Shown piece by piece: positions 52,191-61,921 of a stretch of 61,960 nt of DNA (its first letter is position 1; each line of letters opens with the position of its first letter). The notes beneath the pieces are model-generated. The model ran no database searches and had not been told where the DNA came from. It was given only the letters and a program-made list of their open reading frames with translations. A program made the position numbers and the translations under genes. Source of the stretch: an uncultured Faecalicatena sp. (GTDB lineage: Bacteria > Bacillota > Clostridia > Lachnospirales > Lachnospiraceae); the NCBI GenBank assembly GCA_948468385.1, contig CAOKHZ010000027.1:1-61960 (forward strand), read 5' to 3'.

Positions 52191-53918
52191 ATGAGGAGAA
52201 CAAAAAGATTAATAGGGATGCTACTTGGCTTGACAATGATATTGGGGGGCATTGGAACGCCGGTAAAAGCGACGGAGTCGGGAGAAGGCCTTGAAAGCGT
52301 GGAGGAGATGGAACGTGGGCAGGATTCATTGGGTTTGTCGGAAGACGTAGTAGGGGAATCGGATGATTTGCTTGATGAAATGGGAGCGGTCGTTCCAGAA
52401 CAGCCAGTAGATTCTACGCCAGAACAGTCAGTAGAGCCCACGCCGGAACAACCAGTGGAATCTATGCCGGGACAGTCAACAGAGGCAGGGCAGCCGGAGG
52501 AATCCATACCAGAACAATCCGAGGAACTTGACCGATTAGAAGCAGAACAGATTGAGAATAGTTGGCGGTATACGGATGGAGAGTGGACACCGCCATCTTC
52601 TTCCAATGGGCAGATGCGGACGCGCGCGGCTTCGGGGGAGGAATATGAGTATGCGTGGCAGAAAGTAAATGGAAAGTATATGAACAGCAATGGAAAGCCG
52701 ATAGAAGGAGTCATTGCAAAAGGCATGGACGTTAGTCAGTGGCAGTATGAAATTGACTGGGAAAGAGTGAGAAAGACAGATATCGATTTTGCAATCCTTC
52801 GTTGTGCTTATGGGAAAAACGCATCCAGCCAGGATGATCGTTATTTTGCATATAATGTAAAGGAATGCAAGCGCCTTAGTATTCCGTTTGGTGTTTATTT
52901 GTATTCCTATGCCATGGACGTGGAAGCGGCAGTGGATGAGGCGGAACATGTGTTGCGGGTGTTGAAAGAGAACAAAATCAAACCTTCCGACATGAAGTAT
53001 CCGGTGTTTTATGATTTGGAAAACTCAAAGAGCCCGTTTGACCAAACGACGCTTACCGAGAAGGAGCGAGGAGACATCGCTGAGGCATTTTGCGAGGTGA
53101 TTGTTGACGCGGGATATTCGGTGGGCATTTACGCCAATACATACTGGTTTAATAATTATCTGACAGATAGCAGATTTGAAAAGTGGGACAAATGGGTCGC
53201 GCAGTATAACCATGTATGTACGTATCAAGGAGAGTATGCGATGTGGCAGGCCACTTCTTCTGGTACCGTTGACGGAATCGAGGGTTCGGTGGATCTTAAT
53301 TTTGATTTTTACTTTGCAAATAGACAGACGGACGGTTTGGAGTTGGTAGTGGAGAATGGAAAAACTTATTTGTATGAGTATGGAGTCATGGCACGAAGCA
53401 AGGAAGCCGTGGTAAACGGCCAGTGGAAGTGGTTTGACGCGGATGGAACCATGGCAGTGTCAAAGGACGTGTACCTTCCTGCCGGAAATAAGTGGGTGCG
53501 GTATGATGCCAACGGAAACATGATAAAAGGTTGGAATACGAACAAAGACGGTACGTATTATTTTGATCCATTTACGGGGGAAATGTGTAAGGGAATCAAA
53601 AAAATTGATGGAAAATATTACTATTTTTATCGAATCACGGGTGTCATGGTAGAAGCAAAAAGCAAAGAACTTGTGATTGACGGCGAATGGCGGTGGTTTG
53701 ACGCGGATGGTACAATCGCCGTTTCCAAGGACGTATATCTTCCAGATGGTAAAAAATGGGTTCGTTACAATGCGGAGGGAGCCATGGTGAAAGGTTGGGA
53801 TTGGACGGCCGCGGGCACTTACTATTTTGACAAGATTACCGGGGAAATGTTGAAAGGCTGGCAATGGTTGCCGGAAGGATTATTTTACTTTAATGAAGTG
53901 ACGGGAATTCGGCAATAA
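52191..53918 (+). CDS. GH25 lysozyme with cell-wall-binding repeats
   Basis: 575 residues. A signal peptide (RTKRLIGMLLGLTMILGGIGTPVKA), a spacer with repeated PEQ(P/S)V units (residues 65-115), then GH25 (about 175-365): GMDVSQWQYEIDW, FAILRCAYG, GVYLYSYA, YPVFYDLEN with the catalytic D-x-E, and MWQATSSGTVDG. The C-terminus (380-575) is made of choline-binding-type repeats, each of WxWFDxDG..., KWVRYxxNG and TYYFDxxTGEM. It cuts the MurNAc-GlcNAc bond of peptidoglycan. AGAGGAG precedes the ATG. It is one of five proteins in this locus with the same type of repeat. Confidence 0.94.
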   Translation: MRRTKRLIGMLLGLTMILGGIGTPVKATESGEGLESVEEMERGQDSLGLSEDVVGESDDLLDEMGAVVPEQPVDSTPEQSVEPTPEQPVESMPGQSTEAGQPEESIPEQSEELDRLEAEQIENSWRYTDGEWTPPSSSNGQMRTRAASGEEYEYAWQKVNGKYMNSNGKPIEGVIAKGMDVSQWQYEIDWERVRKTDIDFAILRCAYGKNASSQDDRYFAYNVKECKRLSIPFGVYLYSYAMDVEAAVDEAEHVLRVLKENKIKPSDMKYPVFYDLENSKSPFDQTTLTEKERGDIAEAFCEVIVDAGYSVGIYANTYWFNNYLTDSRFEKWDKWVAQYNHVCTYQGEYAMWQATSSGTVDGIEGSVDLNFDFYFANRQTDGLELVVENGKTYLYEYGVMARSKEAVVNGQWKWFDADGTMAVSKDVYLPAGNKWVRYDANGNMIKGWNTNKDGTYYFDPFTGEMCKGIKKIDGKYYYFYRITGVMVEAKSKELVIDGEWRWFDADGTIAVSKDVYLPDGKKWVRYNAEGAMVKGWDWTAAGTYYFDKITGEMLKGWQWLPEGLFYFNEVTGIRQ

Positions 53919-53962
53919 TTTAAAATGAAGAAGGATTTAAAAGAGAAGAGGTATATGATATC

Positions 53963-56236
53963 ATGAAATTGTGGATAGGGAAAAATAAACATGCAATCGC
54001 GGCATTTTTGTTGAGTTTTTGTTGCGCATTTTTGTCACTTGTCATATTTATCATTCTTGGTGACGGCGTGTTTTCTCTATCAAATGATTATAATGCGCAA
54101 GAATGGTCGTTTAATATGTTTGCCAGTCAGGCAATCAAGAATGGGGACATATTCTGGAATTGGAATATTGACTTAGGCTCGGACTTTATTACGACATTTA
54201 GTTTTTACAATCTGGGCAGTCCGTTTTTCTGGATTATGCTACTATTTCCGATTAAATCCATCCCATATCTTATGGGATGGGTTTATATGTTCAAATATGC
54301 GGTAGCAGGTCTGACTTCGTATTTATTTCTGGAGAGGTTTTCTCAAAATAAAAAAATATCGGTATGTTGTTCGCTGCTCTATGCGTTTTGTGGATTTCAA
54401 TGCTGCAACCTCGTGTTTTACCATTTTCACGACGTGGTGGCATTGTTCCCATTACTTTTATTGGGACTTGAAATCATGATGCAGGAAAAGAAAAAAGGCG
54501 TTTTCGCGTTAGTGGTATTCGCAAATGCTTTTTTAAACTATTTCTTTTTCGTGGGAGAAGTCATTTTTGTAATTGTTTACTTTGTTATACGCTTTCTTTG
54601 TGAGGAATGGAAGAACGTCAAACGTGTTCCACAATGTATGTGGGAGGGAATTCTGGGTACTGGGATGGCTGGAATTCTTTTTGTCCCGTCTTGCATGGGA
54701 GTGTTGAATAATACTCGTTTTTCGGAGAAAATAAGTGGAATTGGCTTGGTTGTTTTTGATTGGAAGGACTATTTGCGCAATATCAAGGCATTGATTTTGC
54801 CAGCGGAAAATATGGCGAAGGCAGCTACGTTAAGCGAGTTTAACTGGTATTCTGTGTCTGCCTATCTGCCTTTGGTAGGGATTGTCTTCGTTCTGGCATA
54901 TTTGATGAAAAATAAGAGAACATGGCTGAAGCGGATGATCGTTACGTGTTTCGTGATGATGTTCGTTCCGGCATTTAACAATGCATTTGTTTTATTTACA
55001 TCAGAACCATATCGTAGATGGTATTATATGTTGGTTTTGATGTTGGTATTGGCGAGTCAGGAAGTTCTGGAGCATCGTAAGGAGTATCCTATTGTTAAGA
55101 GCGGTGTGTATTCCCTTGGCATGATAGGGGTCATATGTCTCATTTTATGCTCCATGGATAAGGAAAATATTGAAATTATCATATATCGACCGGTGATTTT
55201 TGGCATCATGGTGGCAATTGCCGTTAGCGGAGTAATAGTCACATGTTTGGTTACGACAAGGATGGAAAAACACATGTTGCCGACGCTGACAGCATGCATC
55301 ATGATCGTGGCAGTGTTTACAACGGGATTAACGGTATATACGTATCGGCAGAATGACGAACATGGAAGCAGTCAGGATACGTATCACAACGTGGTGAATA
55401 CGGGAGAAAGTTTGGAACGCGACGTGTTGCCGTATCGCTATAAATTTTGGGAAAACTATTATAATAGGGGCTTGGCTTCTTATCTGCCGACAAGGAACTC
55501 CTTTTCCTCCACGGTGTCTTCTTCCATTTTTGAACTGTATGACATGCTGGGAGAACATCGGCACACGATTGGGGTGAACGGCCCGGACGGGACGGACGAA
55601 CTTTTGGGAGCGGGATATTTCGTGACCAATTATGAGGATGACAATTTGCAGGAAATTACTTCATATCACAATGGTTTTCAGCAAATTTGGGTTTATGATA
55701 TCAAAAGTCTTCCGATAGGGTTTGCATACGACTCCTATATGACCCAGACGGAATTTTTAGAATTGTCACAAGAGGTTCGCGCGTGCGGCATGTTGCGCTG
55801 CCTCGTCGTGAGGGACGATGACGAGCAGAAAGTGGATGGCGTTTTGCGACATGAGGCGATGCAAGACGAGAAAATCAGTGTGGATAAAAAGGAAGAATAT
55901 ATCGAAGAGCGGAGTGAAGAAACAGTCTCTGAATTTGAATATGATACTTGGGGATTTCGGGCGGAAATCACTTTGAATGAAGGCAAGTACGTGTTTTTTA
56001 GCGTACCTTTTGACGCGCAGTGGAAAGCGGAGGTGAATGGAAAGGCTACGGAGATATTAAATATCAATGGTTTGATGGCGGTGGAAGCGGAGCAAGGGGA
56101 GAACGTGATCACTTTTAGCTATACCGCGTTATATTGTAAAATTGGGTTATTAATTAGTCTCATTTCCACATTGCTTCTAATTGCATGGTGCGTTATAATA
56201 AAAAGTAGTAAAAAGGAAAAGAGAGGAAATAAGTAA
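53963..56236 (+). CDS. YfhO-family multispan membrane glycosyltransferase-like protein
   Basis: 757 residues. About 12 to 14 membrane helices fill residues 10-480, followed by a 200-residue outside domain and a last helix (LLISLISTLLLIAWCVI). DYNAQEWSFNMFASQAIKNGDIFWNWNIDLGSDFI near residue 42 and FYHFHDVVALFPLLLLGLE near 155 match the YfhO family, related to GT-C enzymes. In Bacillus, YfhO moves the sugar made by CsbB onto lipoteichoic acid. The gene overlaps the next start by one base. Confidence 0.9.
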   Translation: MKLWIGKNKHAIAAFLLSFCCAFLSLVIFIILGDGVFSLSNDYNAQEWSFNMFASQAIKNGDIFWNWNIDLGSDFITTFSFYNLGSPFFWIMLLFPIKSIPYLMGWVYMFKYAVAGLTSYLFLERFSQNKKISVCCSLLYAFCGFQCCNLVFYHFHDVVALFPLLLLGLEIMMQEKKKGVFALVVFANAFLNYFFFVGEVIFVIVYFVIRFLCEEWKNVKRVPQCMWEGILGTGMAGILFVPSCMGVLNNTRFSEKISGIGLVVFDWKDYLRNIKALILPAENMAKAATLSEFNWYSVSAYLPLVGIVFVLAYLMKNKRTWLKRMIVTCFVMMFVPAFNNAFVLFTSEPYRRWYYMLVLMLVLASQEVLEHRKEYPIVKSGVYSLGMIGVICLILCSMDKENIEIIIYRPVIFGIMVAIAVSGVIVTCLVTTRMEKHMLPTLTACIMIVAVFTTGLTVYTYRQNDEHGSSQDTYHNVVNTGESLERDVLPYRYKFWENYYNRGLASYLPTRNSFSSTVSSSIFELYDMLGEHRHTIGVNGPDGTDELLGAGYFVTNYEDDNLQEITSYHNGFQQIWVYDIKSLPIGFAYDSYMTQTEFLELSQEVRACGMLRCLVVRDDDEQKVDGVLRHEAMQDEKISVDKKEEYIEERSEETVSEFEYDTWGFRAEITLNEGKYVFFSVPFDAQWKAEVNGKATEILNINGLMAVEAEQGENVITFSYTALYCKIGLLISLISTLLLIAWCVIIKSSKKEKRGNK

Positions 56237-57333
56237 TGAGAAACAAAAGAAAAAATAAGATGAACGTCTTGGTCAAAAGAATCACTTCCGTGGTTCTTTT
56301 TGCAATACTGTTAACCCAAAATGTTGTTTTGTCCCATGCAGATGAAGTCATTTCGAAAACTGTTGGATTCCATACTGAAAATAATGGAGTTTATTATTAT
56401 GAGGATGGAATCAGGGCAGTGGGTGAACGTTATATCGAAGATGAAATGGGAAAAGGGTATTGGTATTATTTTGTTCCAGAAAAAGATGGGATGATGAACG
56501 TCGGCTGGGCGTATGTCCCGTCGGGGGAGAAGTGGTGCTATTATGATGCACAAGGAAGAATGTTGTATGGAGAACAATGTATTGACAATCATTGGTATTT
56601 GTTTGACTCTTGCACGGGAGCCGTCCAATATGGATTTCAATATATTGAAAAGGATAATAAGTGGGTATATTATGATCGCGTGATGGGGTGGATGCTATAT
56701 GGGGAGCAATACATAGATGGCGGTTGGTATTATTTGACTCCAGGGACCGGGGCGGTAGACTATGAATGGACATGGCTTCCGGCTTCTGACAAGTGGGTAT
56801 ATTATGATTCCGTTACTGGACGTATGCTATATGGAGAGCAATATATTGGTGGAAATTGGCAATATTTTGATAAAAATACTGGACAAGTATATAGTAAACA
56901 AGATAAAATAGAAAAGGTAGTTAGCGCGGCATACAGTGCGGTTGGCCGAAATATTGATTGTCCGGGTATATTGGCGGCGAATGGTGGGAAGACGTGTTAC
57001 TATGGACCTTGCATGAGTTTGGTCTGGTGGATGTTTTATCAGTCGGACATGACGGGACATCTGGCAGATGGGTTGAACTCGGGATGGCCGCATGAAAATT
57101 ATGATTGGTATAAAAGCAGGGGAATGGTTGATTATAATCCGCGTGTGGGAGACATTGCGTTTTTCTGGTATTATAATTTTGCCGGAGTGGAAGGCGTGAG
57201 TTGTAGCCACGCGGGGCTTGTCGTGGACGTGAGCGGGGATTCCGTGTTGGTGATAGATGCATTAAGTGGGGGAATTTATCCAAGGTGGTATTCTATCGGA
57301 AGCGTCGTAGGGTTTGCACATCCTTGGGACTGA
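56236..57333 (+). CDS. Secreted CHAP-like hydrolase with cell-wall-binding repeats
   Basis: 365 residues. Signal peptide (VLVKRITSVVLFAILLTQNVVLSHA), six or so cell-wall-binding repeats (residues 50-225; WYYF..., KWVYYDxxxGxMLYGEQYIDG), then a papain-like CHAP/NlpC domain from about residue 235. YYGPCMSLVWW holds the likely Cys and CSHAGLVVDVSG the His. Such domains cut peptide stems or cross-bridges of peptidoglycan. The start at 56236 overlaps the YfhO stop by one base. A broken close relative lies at 59775. Confidence 0.85.
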   Translation: MRNKRKNKMNVLVKRITSVVLFAILLTQNVVLSHADEVISKTVGFHTENNGVYYYEDGIRAVGERYIEDEMGKGYWYYFVPEKDGMMNVGWAYVPSGEKWCYYDAQGRMLYGEQCIDNHWYLFDSCTGAVQYGFQYIEKDNKWVYYDRVMGWMLYGEQYIDGGWYYLTPGTGAVDYEWTWLPASDKWVYYDSVTGRMLYGEQYIGGNWQYFDKNTGQVYSKQDKIEKVVSAAYSAVGRNIDCPGILAANGGKTCYYGPCMSLVWWMFYQSDMTGHLADGLNSGWPHENYDWYKSRGMVDYNPRVGDIAFFWYYNFAGVEGVSCSHAGLVVDVSGDSVLVIDALSGGIYPRWYSIGSVVGFAHPWD

Positions 57334-57393
57334 GGGGGTATATCAAAGAGGAGGGCAAAAAGGGAAAATATTCTATGTTGGAACGGAGGGATT

Positions 57394-58464
57394 ATGAAAC
57401 ACAAAGTAAAGTCGATAGTGGGGGTTAAGGCCATTATCATGTTTGGTTTGTTTTGGTGGCATAGTTGGCTTGACAACCCGCCATTTGATTTAGGGGCAAG
57501 GGCGTGCGAGGTTTTGTTTGTCGTGTCCGGCTTTTTGGTCAGTTACAACCATCATGGAAAAAGTGAAGATTTTTCATGGAAACGCTCCATTACTTATACA
57601 AAGGGGAAATTCATCCAAATGTGGCCGCTACATTTTATATCGTTTTTGATTTATATTTTGGCGAGCCAATATCCTTTGTTTGAGGATAAAATCCAATGGA
57701 TCATAGCGGTGTTGAACTTGTCGTTTTTGCAGGCATGGTTTCGAAATGAAGCGATTTTCTTTTCCTTCAACGGTGCGTCCTGGTTTTTATCAGCGTTGTT
57801 GTTTTGCTATTTTATGACGCCCCTTTTGCAACTGTTGGTAAAGAAAATAAGGAATGTGGCTTTCTTTTTACCCGCGACGGTGATGGTCAGGTTGTTTTTT
57901 GAGTACATTCAAAGAAGACGGCCGGAAGCATTTGGATATAGCGTTCATGTGAGTCCGTTTATACGCGTCCTGGAGTATTTTATTGGGATGATGGCCGGAA
58001 TCCTCTTTTTGGAAATGTTAAAAATATGTGAAAGAAAGATGGAAGAGAAAAAAGGGGCATGTTTTGTATTGGCTTCCGTCTTGGAAATTGTGTCCGTTGG
58101 TGGATACATGTATGCCGTTCTTTATAAAGGCGCATGGATGAGGGGAACGTTCGCGCTGTTGGCATGCATACCGGTCATGATATTGGCATTTGATACTGGA
58201 ATCATATCCAAGATTATGGGGAGCAAGCCATTTTTATGGTTTGGCGTGATACAATTCGAGTTTTATATTCTTCATCAGTCCGTGATAAATTTGACGCAGA
58301 AATATGTTCAACCATATGTGGATAATATTTGGCTGAGGGCGGTAATTGCATTTGTAATGATTGGGGTGTTGGCATATCTTTATAAACAATTTCTGAGCAG
58401 GCCGCTGTCAAATATATTGAAAAGTATGTTGAACAGAGTAGAAAACGTAATATCGGGGAAATAA
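57394..58464 (+). CDS. Membrane acyltransferase (acyltransferase_3 family)
   Basis: 356 residues with about ten membrane helices. VKAIIMFGLFWWHSW near the N-terminus holds the family His, and SGFLVSYNHHG follows; INLTQKYV and LSRPLSN come near the C-terminus. Members acetylate sugars of surface polymers outside the cell. The ATG follows GGAGGGATT. Its place among wall-binding proteins and the GT2/YfhO pair suggests a polymer substrate, so far unknown. Confidence 0.88.
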   Translation: MKHKVKSIVGVKAIIMFGLFWWHSWLDNPPFDLGARACEVLFVVSGFLVSYNHHGKSEDFSWKRSITYTKGKFIQMWPLHFISFLIYILASQYPLFEDKIQWIIAVLNLSFLQAWFRNEAIFFSFNGASWFLSALLFCYFMTPLLQLLVKKIRNVAFFLPATVMVRLFFEYIQRRRPEAFGYSVHVSPFIRVLEYFIGMMAGILFLEMLKICERKMEEKKGACFVLASVLEIVSVGGYMYAVLYKGAWMRGTFALLACIPVMILAFDTGIISKIMGSKPFLWFGVIQFEFYILHQSVINLTQKYVQPYVDNIWLRAVIAFVMIGVLAYLYKQFLSRPLSNILKSMLNRVENVISGK

Positions 58465-58473
58465 GTGGAATGT

Positions 58474-58512
58474 AAGAGAAGATAGCAAGAGAAGATAGTA
58501 AGGGAAGATAAT
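58474..58512 (+). repeat. 13-bp tandem repeat
   Basis: AAGAGAAGATAGC, AAGAGAAGATAGT and AAGGGAAGATAAT follow each other exactly, in the gap before the L,D-transpeptidase gene. No gene or dyad. Confidence 0.8.
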
Positions 58513-58578
58513 AAGGGGAGAAAATAACATGTTAAAATATAAAAAAGAAAATTAGATAAAAAGAAGGAGTGAGGAACA

Positions 58579-59745
58579 ATGAAAGAAAAAATTGTAAACA
58601 AGTGGGCGGGGGTATTTATTGGCTGCATATGCATGTGTGTGCTGATAGGGTTGAATACTCTTGAAGCAAAGGCGGATGAAGGAGCCGGATGTTCCTATGT
58701 CGTAAATGGAGTACGTGCGGTGGGGGAGGAGCAGTATGTAGACGGTCATTGGTACTTGCTGGACAAGCAGACGGGAAGTTATGTGCGTGGATTTGCCTAT
58801 TTGGAAAATGCGGGGAAAACGGTATATTATAATCCGGAAAATGGACAGATGCTATATGGGGAGCAATGTGTAGATGGTCACTGGTATTATCTGAATCCAT
58901 ACACGGGAGAGGTTTCATACGGTTTTCAATATATTGAAAACGCGCATAAATGGGTGTTTTACGATCGTTCGACGGGTAGGATGTTGTATGGGGAGCAGTA
59001 TATTGATGATCACTGGTACTTGTTGGATTCCTACACTGGAGCGGTTACATATGGTTTTCAATATATCAGGAAAGACAATAAGTGGGTATTTTATGATCGT
59101 GTGATGGGTTGGATGCTGTACGGAGAACAATGCATTGATGACGGATGGTATTATTTAAACCCATACACGGGTGCGGTAAGCTATAACTGGACATGGATTC
59201 CAGACTCTGAAAAGTGGGTGTTTTATGATGAAGTCAGCGGAAGAATGTGTCATGAGTGGCATAACGTCGGTGGCACGATGCATTATTTTGACAAATATAC
59301 GGGTGAATTGAGAATTGCGTCGAATGAAATGTATGATGCCTGGGGGATGGCACAAAACATGAGTAGTCAGACACAATACTTGATGATGATAAACAACTCG
59401 GCCTGCCGTTTGTTTATTTTCCAAGGAAGTAAAGGAAATTGGACACCGCTTTTTGATTGGGCTTGTTCTCCGGGAAAGGACTCGACACCGACAGTTAAGG
59501 GATATTATACCGTGGCTGCAAGGGGGCTTCATTTTGGTGAAGACAAAGGATATACTTGTTATTATTGGACGCAATTTTATGGGGATTATTTATTCCATTC
59601 TATTTTGTATTATCCAAATAGCATGAATCCGATGGAGCCGTGGCTAGGACAAAGGCTGTCGCATGGCTGTGTACGTTTGGACATCGAAAACGCGCGTTGG
59701 ATTTATGATAGAATACCAAGGGGAACACAAGTTTATAGTTACTAA
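58579..59745 (+). CDS. L,D-transpeptidase (YkuD) with cell-wall-binding repeats
   Basis: 388 residues. Signal peptide (WAGVFIGCICMCVLIGLNTLEAKA), about eight cell-wall-binding repeats (residues 35-240), and a YkuD domain from about 255 to the end. LSHGCVRLDIENARWIYD near residue 365 has the catalytic Cys in the family motif HGCVR. These enzymes make 3-3 cross-links or attach proteins to peptidoglycan. AAGGAGTGAGGAAC precedes the ATG. Confidence 0.93.
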   Translation: MKEKIVNKWAGVFIGCICMCVLIGLNTLEAKADEGAGCSYVVNGVRAVGEEQYVDGHWYLLDKQTGSYVRGFAYLENAGKTVYYNPENGQMLYGEQCVDGHWYYLNPYTGEVSYGFQYIENAHKWVFYDRSTGRMLYGEQYIDDHWYLLDSYTGAVTYGFQYIRKDNKWVFYDRVMGWMLYGEQCIDDGWYYLNPYTGAVSYNWTWIPDSEKWVFYDEVSGRMCHEWHNVGGTMHYFDKYTGELRIASNEMYDAWGMAQNMSSQTQYLMMINNSACRLFIFQGSKGNWTPLFDWACSPGKDSTPTVKGYYTVAARGLHFGEDKGYTCYYWTQFYGDYLFHSILYYPNSMNPMEPWLGQRLSHGCVRLDIENARWIYDRIPRGTQVYSY

Positions 59746-59774
59746 TTGTGAGTATAAAAGAAAAAGGAGTGGGA

Positions 59775-60276
59775 ATGAATTACAAAAGAGGACTTAAATT
59801 AAAAAGAGTCGTATCTATTTTTCTATGTATGATATTGCTGATAAGTAATGTAATGCCAGTTTATGCAGAAGGGGAGGGTACAGCTGACAGCGGATTCAAA
59901 GGCGAGAACGGCAATACCTATTATTATGAAAATGGCGCAAGAGTGACGGGGGAACGTTACATTGTCGATGAATCAGGAATAGGATACTGGTATTACTTCA
60001 TACCAGGACCGGTGGCGTGATGGATACGGGCTGGTCTTATATTCCGGAAGCAAACAAGTGGTGTTATTATGTAATCCGCAAGTGGGCGATATCGTTTTTT
60101 TCTGGTATTGGTAGTTTGCGGGGCGCGACGGGGTATCTTGCAGCCATGCCGGACTTGTGGTAGACGTAAAAGGAGATTCCGTATTAGTAATTGATGCAAA
60201 AAATGGCGGAATCGCCCCGAGATGGTATTCCATGAAAACGGGAGATATCGTGGGTTTCGCGCATCCATGGGATTAA
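59775..60276 (+). pseudogene. Broken copy of the CHAP-like wall protein
   Basis: Frame 1 gives a signal peptide and the first repeat (GERYIVDESGIGYWYYFIPGPVA) and then stops at 60020. In the next frame it continues as MDTGWSYIPEANKWCYY, joins abruptly to NPQVGDIVFFWYW (about 60074), meets TAG at 60112-60114 and goes on as CSHAGLVVDVKGDSVLVIDA...GFAHPWD to 60276. Compared with the gene at 56236 it has lost most repeats and the catalytic Cys through a deletion of roughly 190 codons, plus a frameshift and a nonsense change. It is a decayed duplicate. Confidence 0.88.
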
Positions 60277-60363
60277 ATGTACTATAAGAGAGTAAGGGAG
60301 TATCAAATAACTTAAAAATAGGGAAGTGTTGAACGTACCAAATTATATGAGGAGGCATGAGAC

Positions 60364-61785
60364 ATGAAAAGAAGAATGATGTTACTTTTGGCAGGCTTGG
60401 TACTTATGATGATTCCGTCATTAAAAGCCAATGCGGCGGAACCGCCACTTTCGGAGAAAATCGGTACCAATTACACGGGTATGGTGCGGGATCAGGACGG
60501 AAAACGATACTTTCTGGATAGTGGCATCATGGCAAGAGACAAGGAAGCATATGACCCAGTATCGAACGCATGGTACTGGTTTGACGCAGATGGGACGATG
60601 GCGGTGGACAAGGATGCTTTTATCCCGACAAATCCAGATCGTACTGAAGGAAAATGGGTACGATATGATGTGAACGGAGCCATGGTAAAAGGTGAGGACT
60701 GGCGATATGGCGGCTGGTATTGGTTTGATCCGACAACGGGAGAAATGATTAAAGGGTTTGTGCTGATACCGGTAAGAGAGCAGGCAGGTGCCTACAAATG
60801 GGTATATTATGACGACATCAATGGTCAGATGCACCATGGGGAAAGCTGCATCAACGGTGGTTGGTACAAGTTTGATAATATTACTGGAGAAATGTTACAC
60901 GGCGAGTACTGCAGTCCAGAGGGAAACTGGTATTATTATGATGAAGTTACTGGAATTATGCAAAAAGGCATGGTGACACATCATGGGAAAGATTACTATT
61001 ACGACCCTAATAGCGGAATTATGCAAAAGGGGACAGTGTATCATGATGGTGCGACTTATTATTATGATGAAGTTACCGGCGTGCTAAATGGTGTGTGGGG
61101 AAATCGGCATACGCATAGCTATACGGGAGCCGTCACGCAGGAACCAACTTGTTATAATACAGGTGTAAAGACATATACTTGCTCGTGTGGAAATGCTTAT
61201 ACGGAAGTGCTTGGTAAGGCAGGACATGATTATTTGGCATTCGTGACACAATATCCAACGGCAACATCCGATGGGATACAGACGGAAGTATGTCAAGATT
61301 GTGGCTATGAAAAAGATTCTGCATTCTCAAGATATGACAAGAAAGACAGATATTATATTATTGATTTGGGTAATGACGAAGTGGACGTAGTATATGGCCA
61401 TTATGAAATACAGATGGCCGATGAGGTATTCAACCGATTGAATGCTTATAGAGGACAGAAGGGGATTCCGGCATTGAATCGGGCAGATGAGATATTACAA
61501 TGGGCATGTGACATCAGGGCAAATGAGTGTTCATATTTATTCTCACATACGCGTCCAAATGGTGAAAATGTGTTAGATTCGTTCTGGCAATTTGGAAGTT
61601 GTGCGGAAAATATCGCAATGGGTTATCCGACAGCAGAAGCAGTTATGACCGGATGGATGAACTCTGATGGGCATAATCGGAATATGTTATGGGATTACCC
61701 GTCATGTGTGGCCATCAGTGTATTTGCAGAGGCAAATGGTTATGGTTATACCTATTATTATGTACAATTGTTTGGGTATGAATAA
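60364..61785 (+). CDS. CAP-domain protein with cell-wall-binding repeats and Cys-pair module
   Basis: 473 residues. Signal peptide (RRMMLLLAGLVLMMIPSLKANA), cell-wall-binding repeats (residues 35-240), a spacer with paired cysteines (PTCYNTGVKTYTCSCG near 260, then GH..., VCQDCGYE near 300) and a CAP/SCP domain (about 340-473): LNAYRGQKGIPALNRA, FSHTRPNG, AENIAMG, and SDGHNRNML. CAP proteins bind lipids or act in secretion; bacterial function is unclear. AGGAGGCATGAGAC precedes the ATG. Last gene of the wall locus. Confidence 0.92.
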   Translation: MKRRMMLLLAGLVLMMIPSLKANAAEPPLSEKIGTNYTGMVRDQDGKRYFLDSGIMARDKEAYDPVSNAWYWFDADGTMAVDKDAFIPTNPDRTEGKWVRYDVNGAMVKGEDWRYGGWYWFDPTTGEMIKGFVLIPVREQAGAYKWVYYDDINGQMHHGESCINGGWYKFDNITGEMLHGEYCSPEGNWYYYDEVTGIMQKGMVTHHGKDYYYDPNSGIMQKGTVYHDGATYYYDEVTGVLNGVWGNRHTHSYTGAVTQEPTCYNTGVKTYTCSCGNAYTEVLGKAGHDYLAFVTQYPTATSDGIQTEVCQDCGYEKDSAFSRYDKKDRYYIIDLGNDEVDVVYGHYEIQMADEVFNRLNAYRGQKGIPALNRADEILQWACDIRANECSYLFSHTRPNGENVLDSFWQFGSCAENIAMGYPTAEAVMTGWMNSDGHNRNMLWDYPSCVAISVFAEANGYGYTYYYVQLFGYE

Positions 61786-61838
61786 ATGACGGCTAATTTG
61801 TCGGAATGTATTGACAAAAGGGTATAAGGATGTAAGAA

Positions 61839-61921
61839 CACCGTAAGCGGTGGGAGAGTAGCAAGACAGCTTAGAAAGAAAAAGAGTTTGTTGGGAAAGT
61901 GATCCCGATGAACTCTTTTTT
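61839..61921 (+). terminator. Hairpins and terminator downstream of the CAP gene
   Basis: CACCG/CGGTG (61839-61852), then AAAGAGTT/AACTCTTT (61881-61888, 61911-61918) with an inner GGGA/TCCC, followed by TTTTT. The second is a good rho-independent terminator. The unused stretch of 60 bases between the gene and the first hairpin could hold a small RNA, but no promoter is clear. Confidence 0.65.

Noticed and set aside
58474-58512. CRISPR array
   Set aside because: Units are 13 bp with no spacers; a simple tandem repeat. The ATGTCGA heptads were rejected for the same reason.
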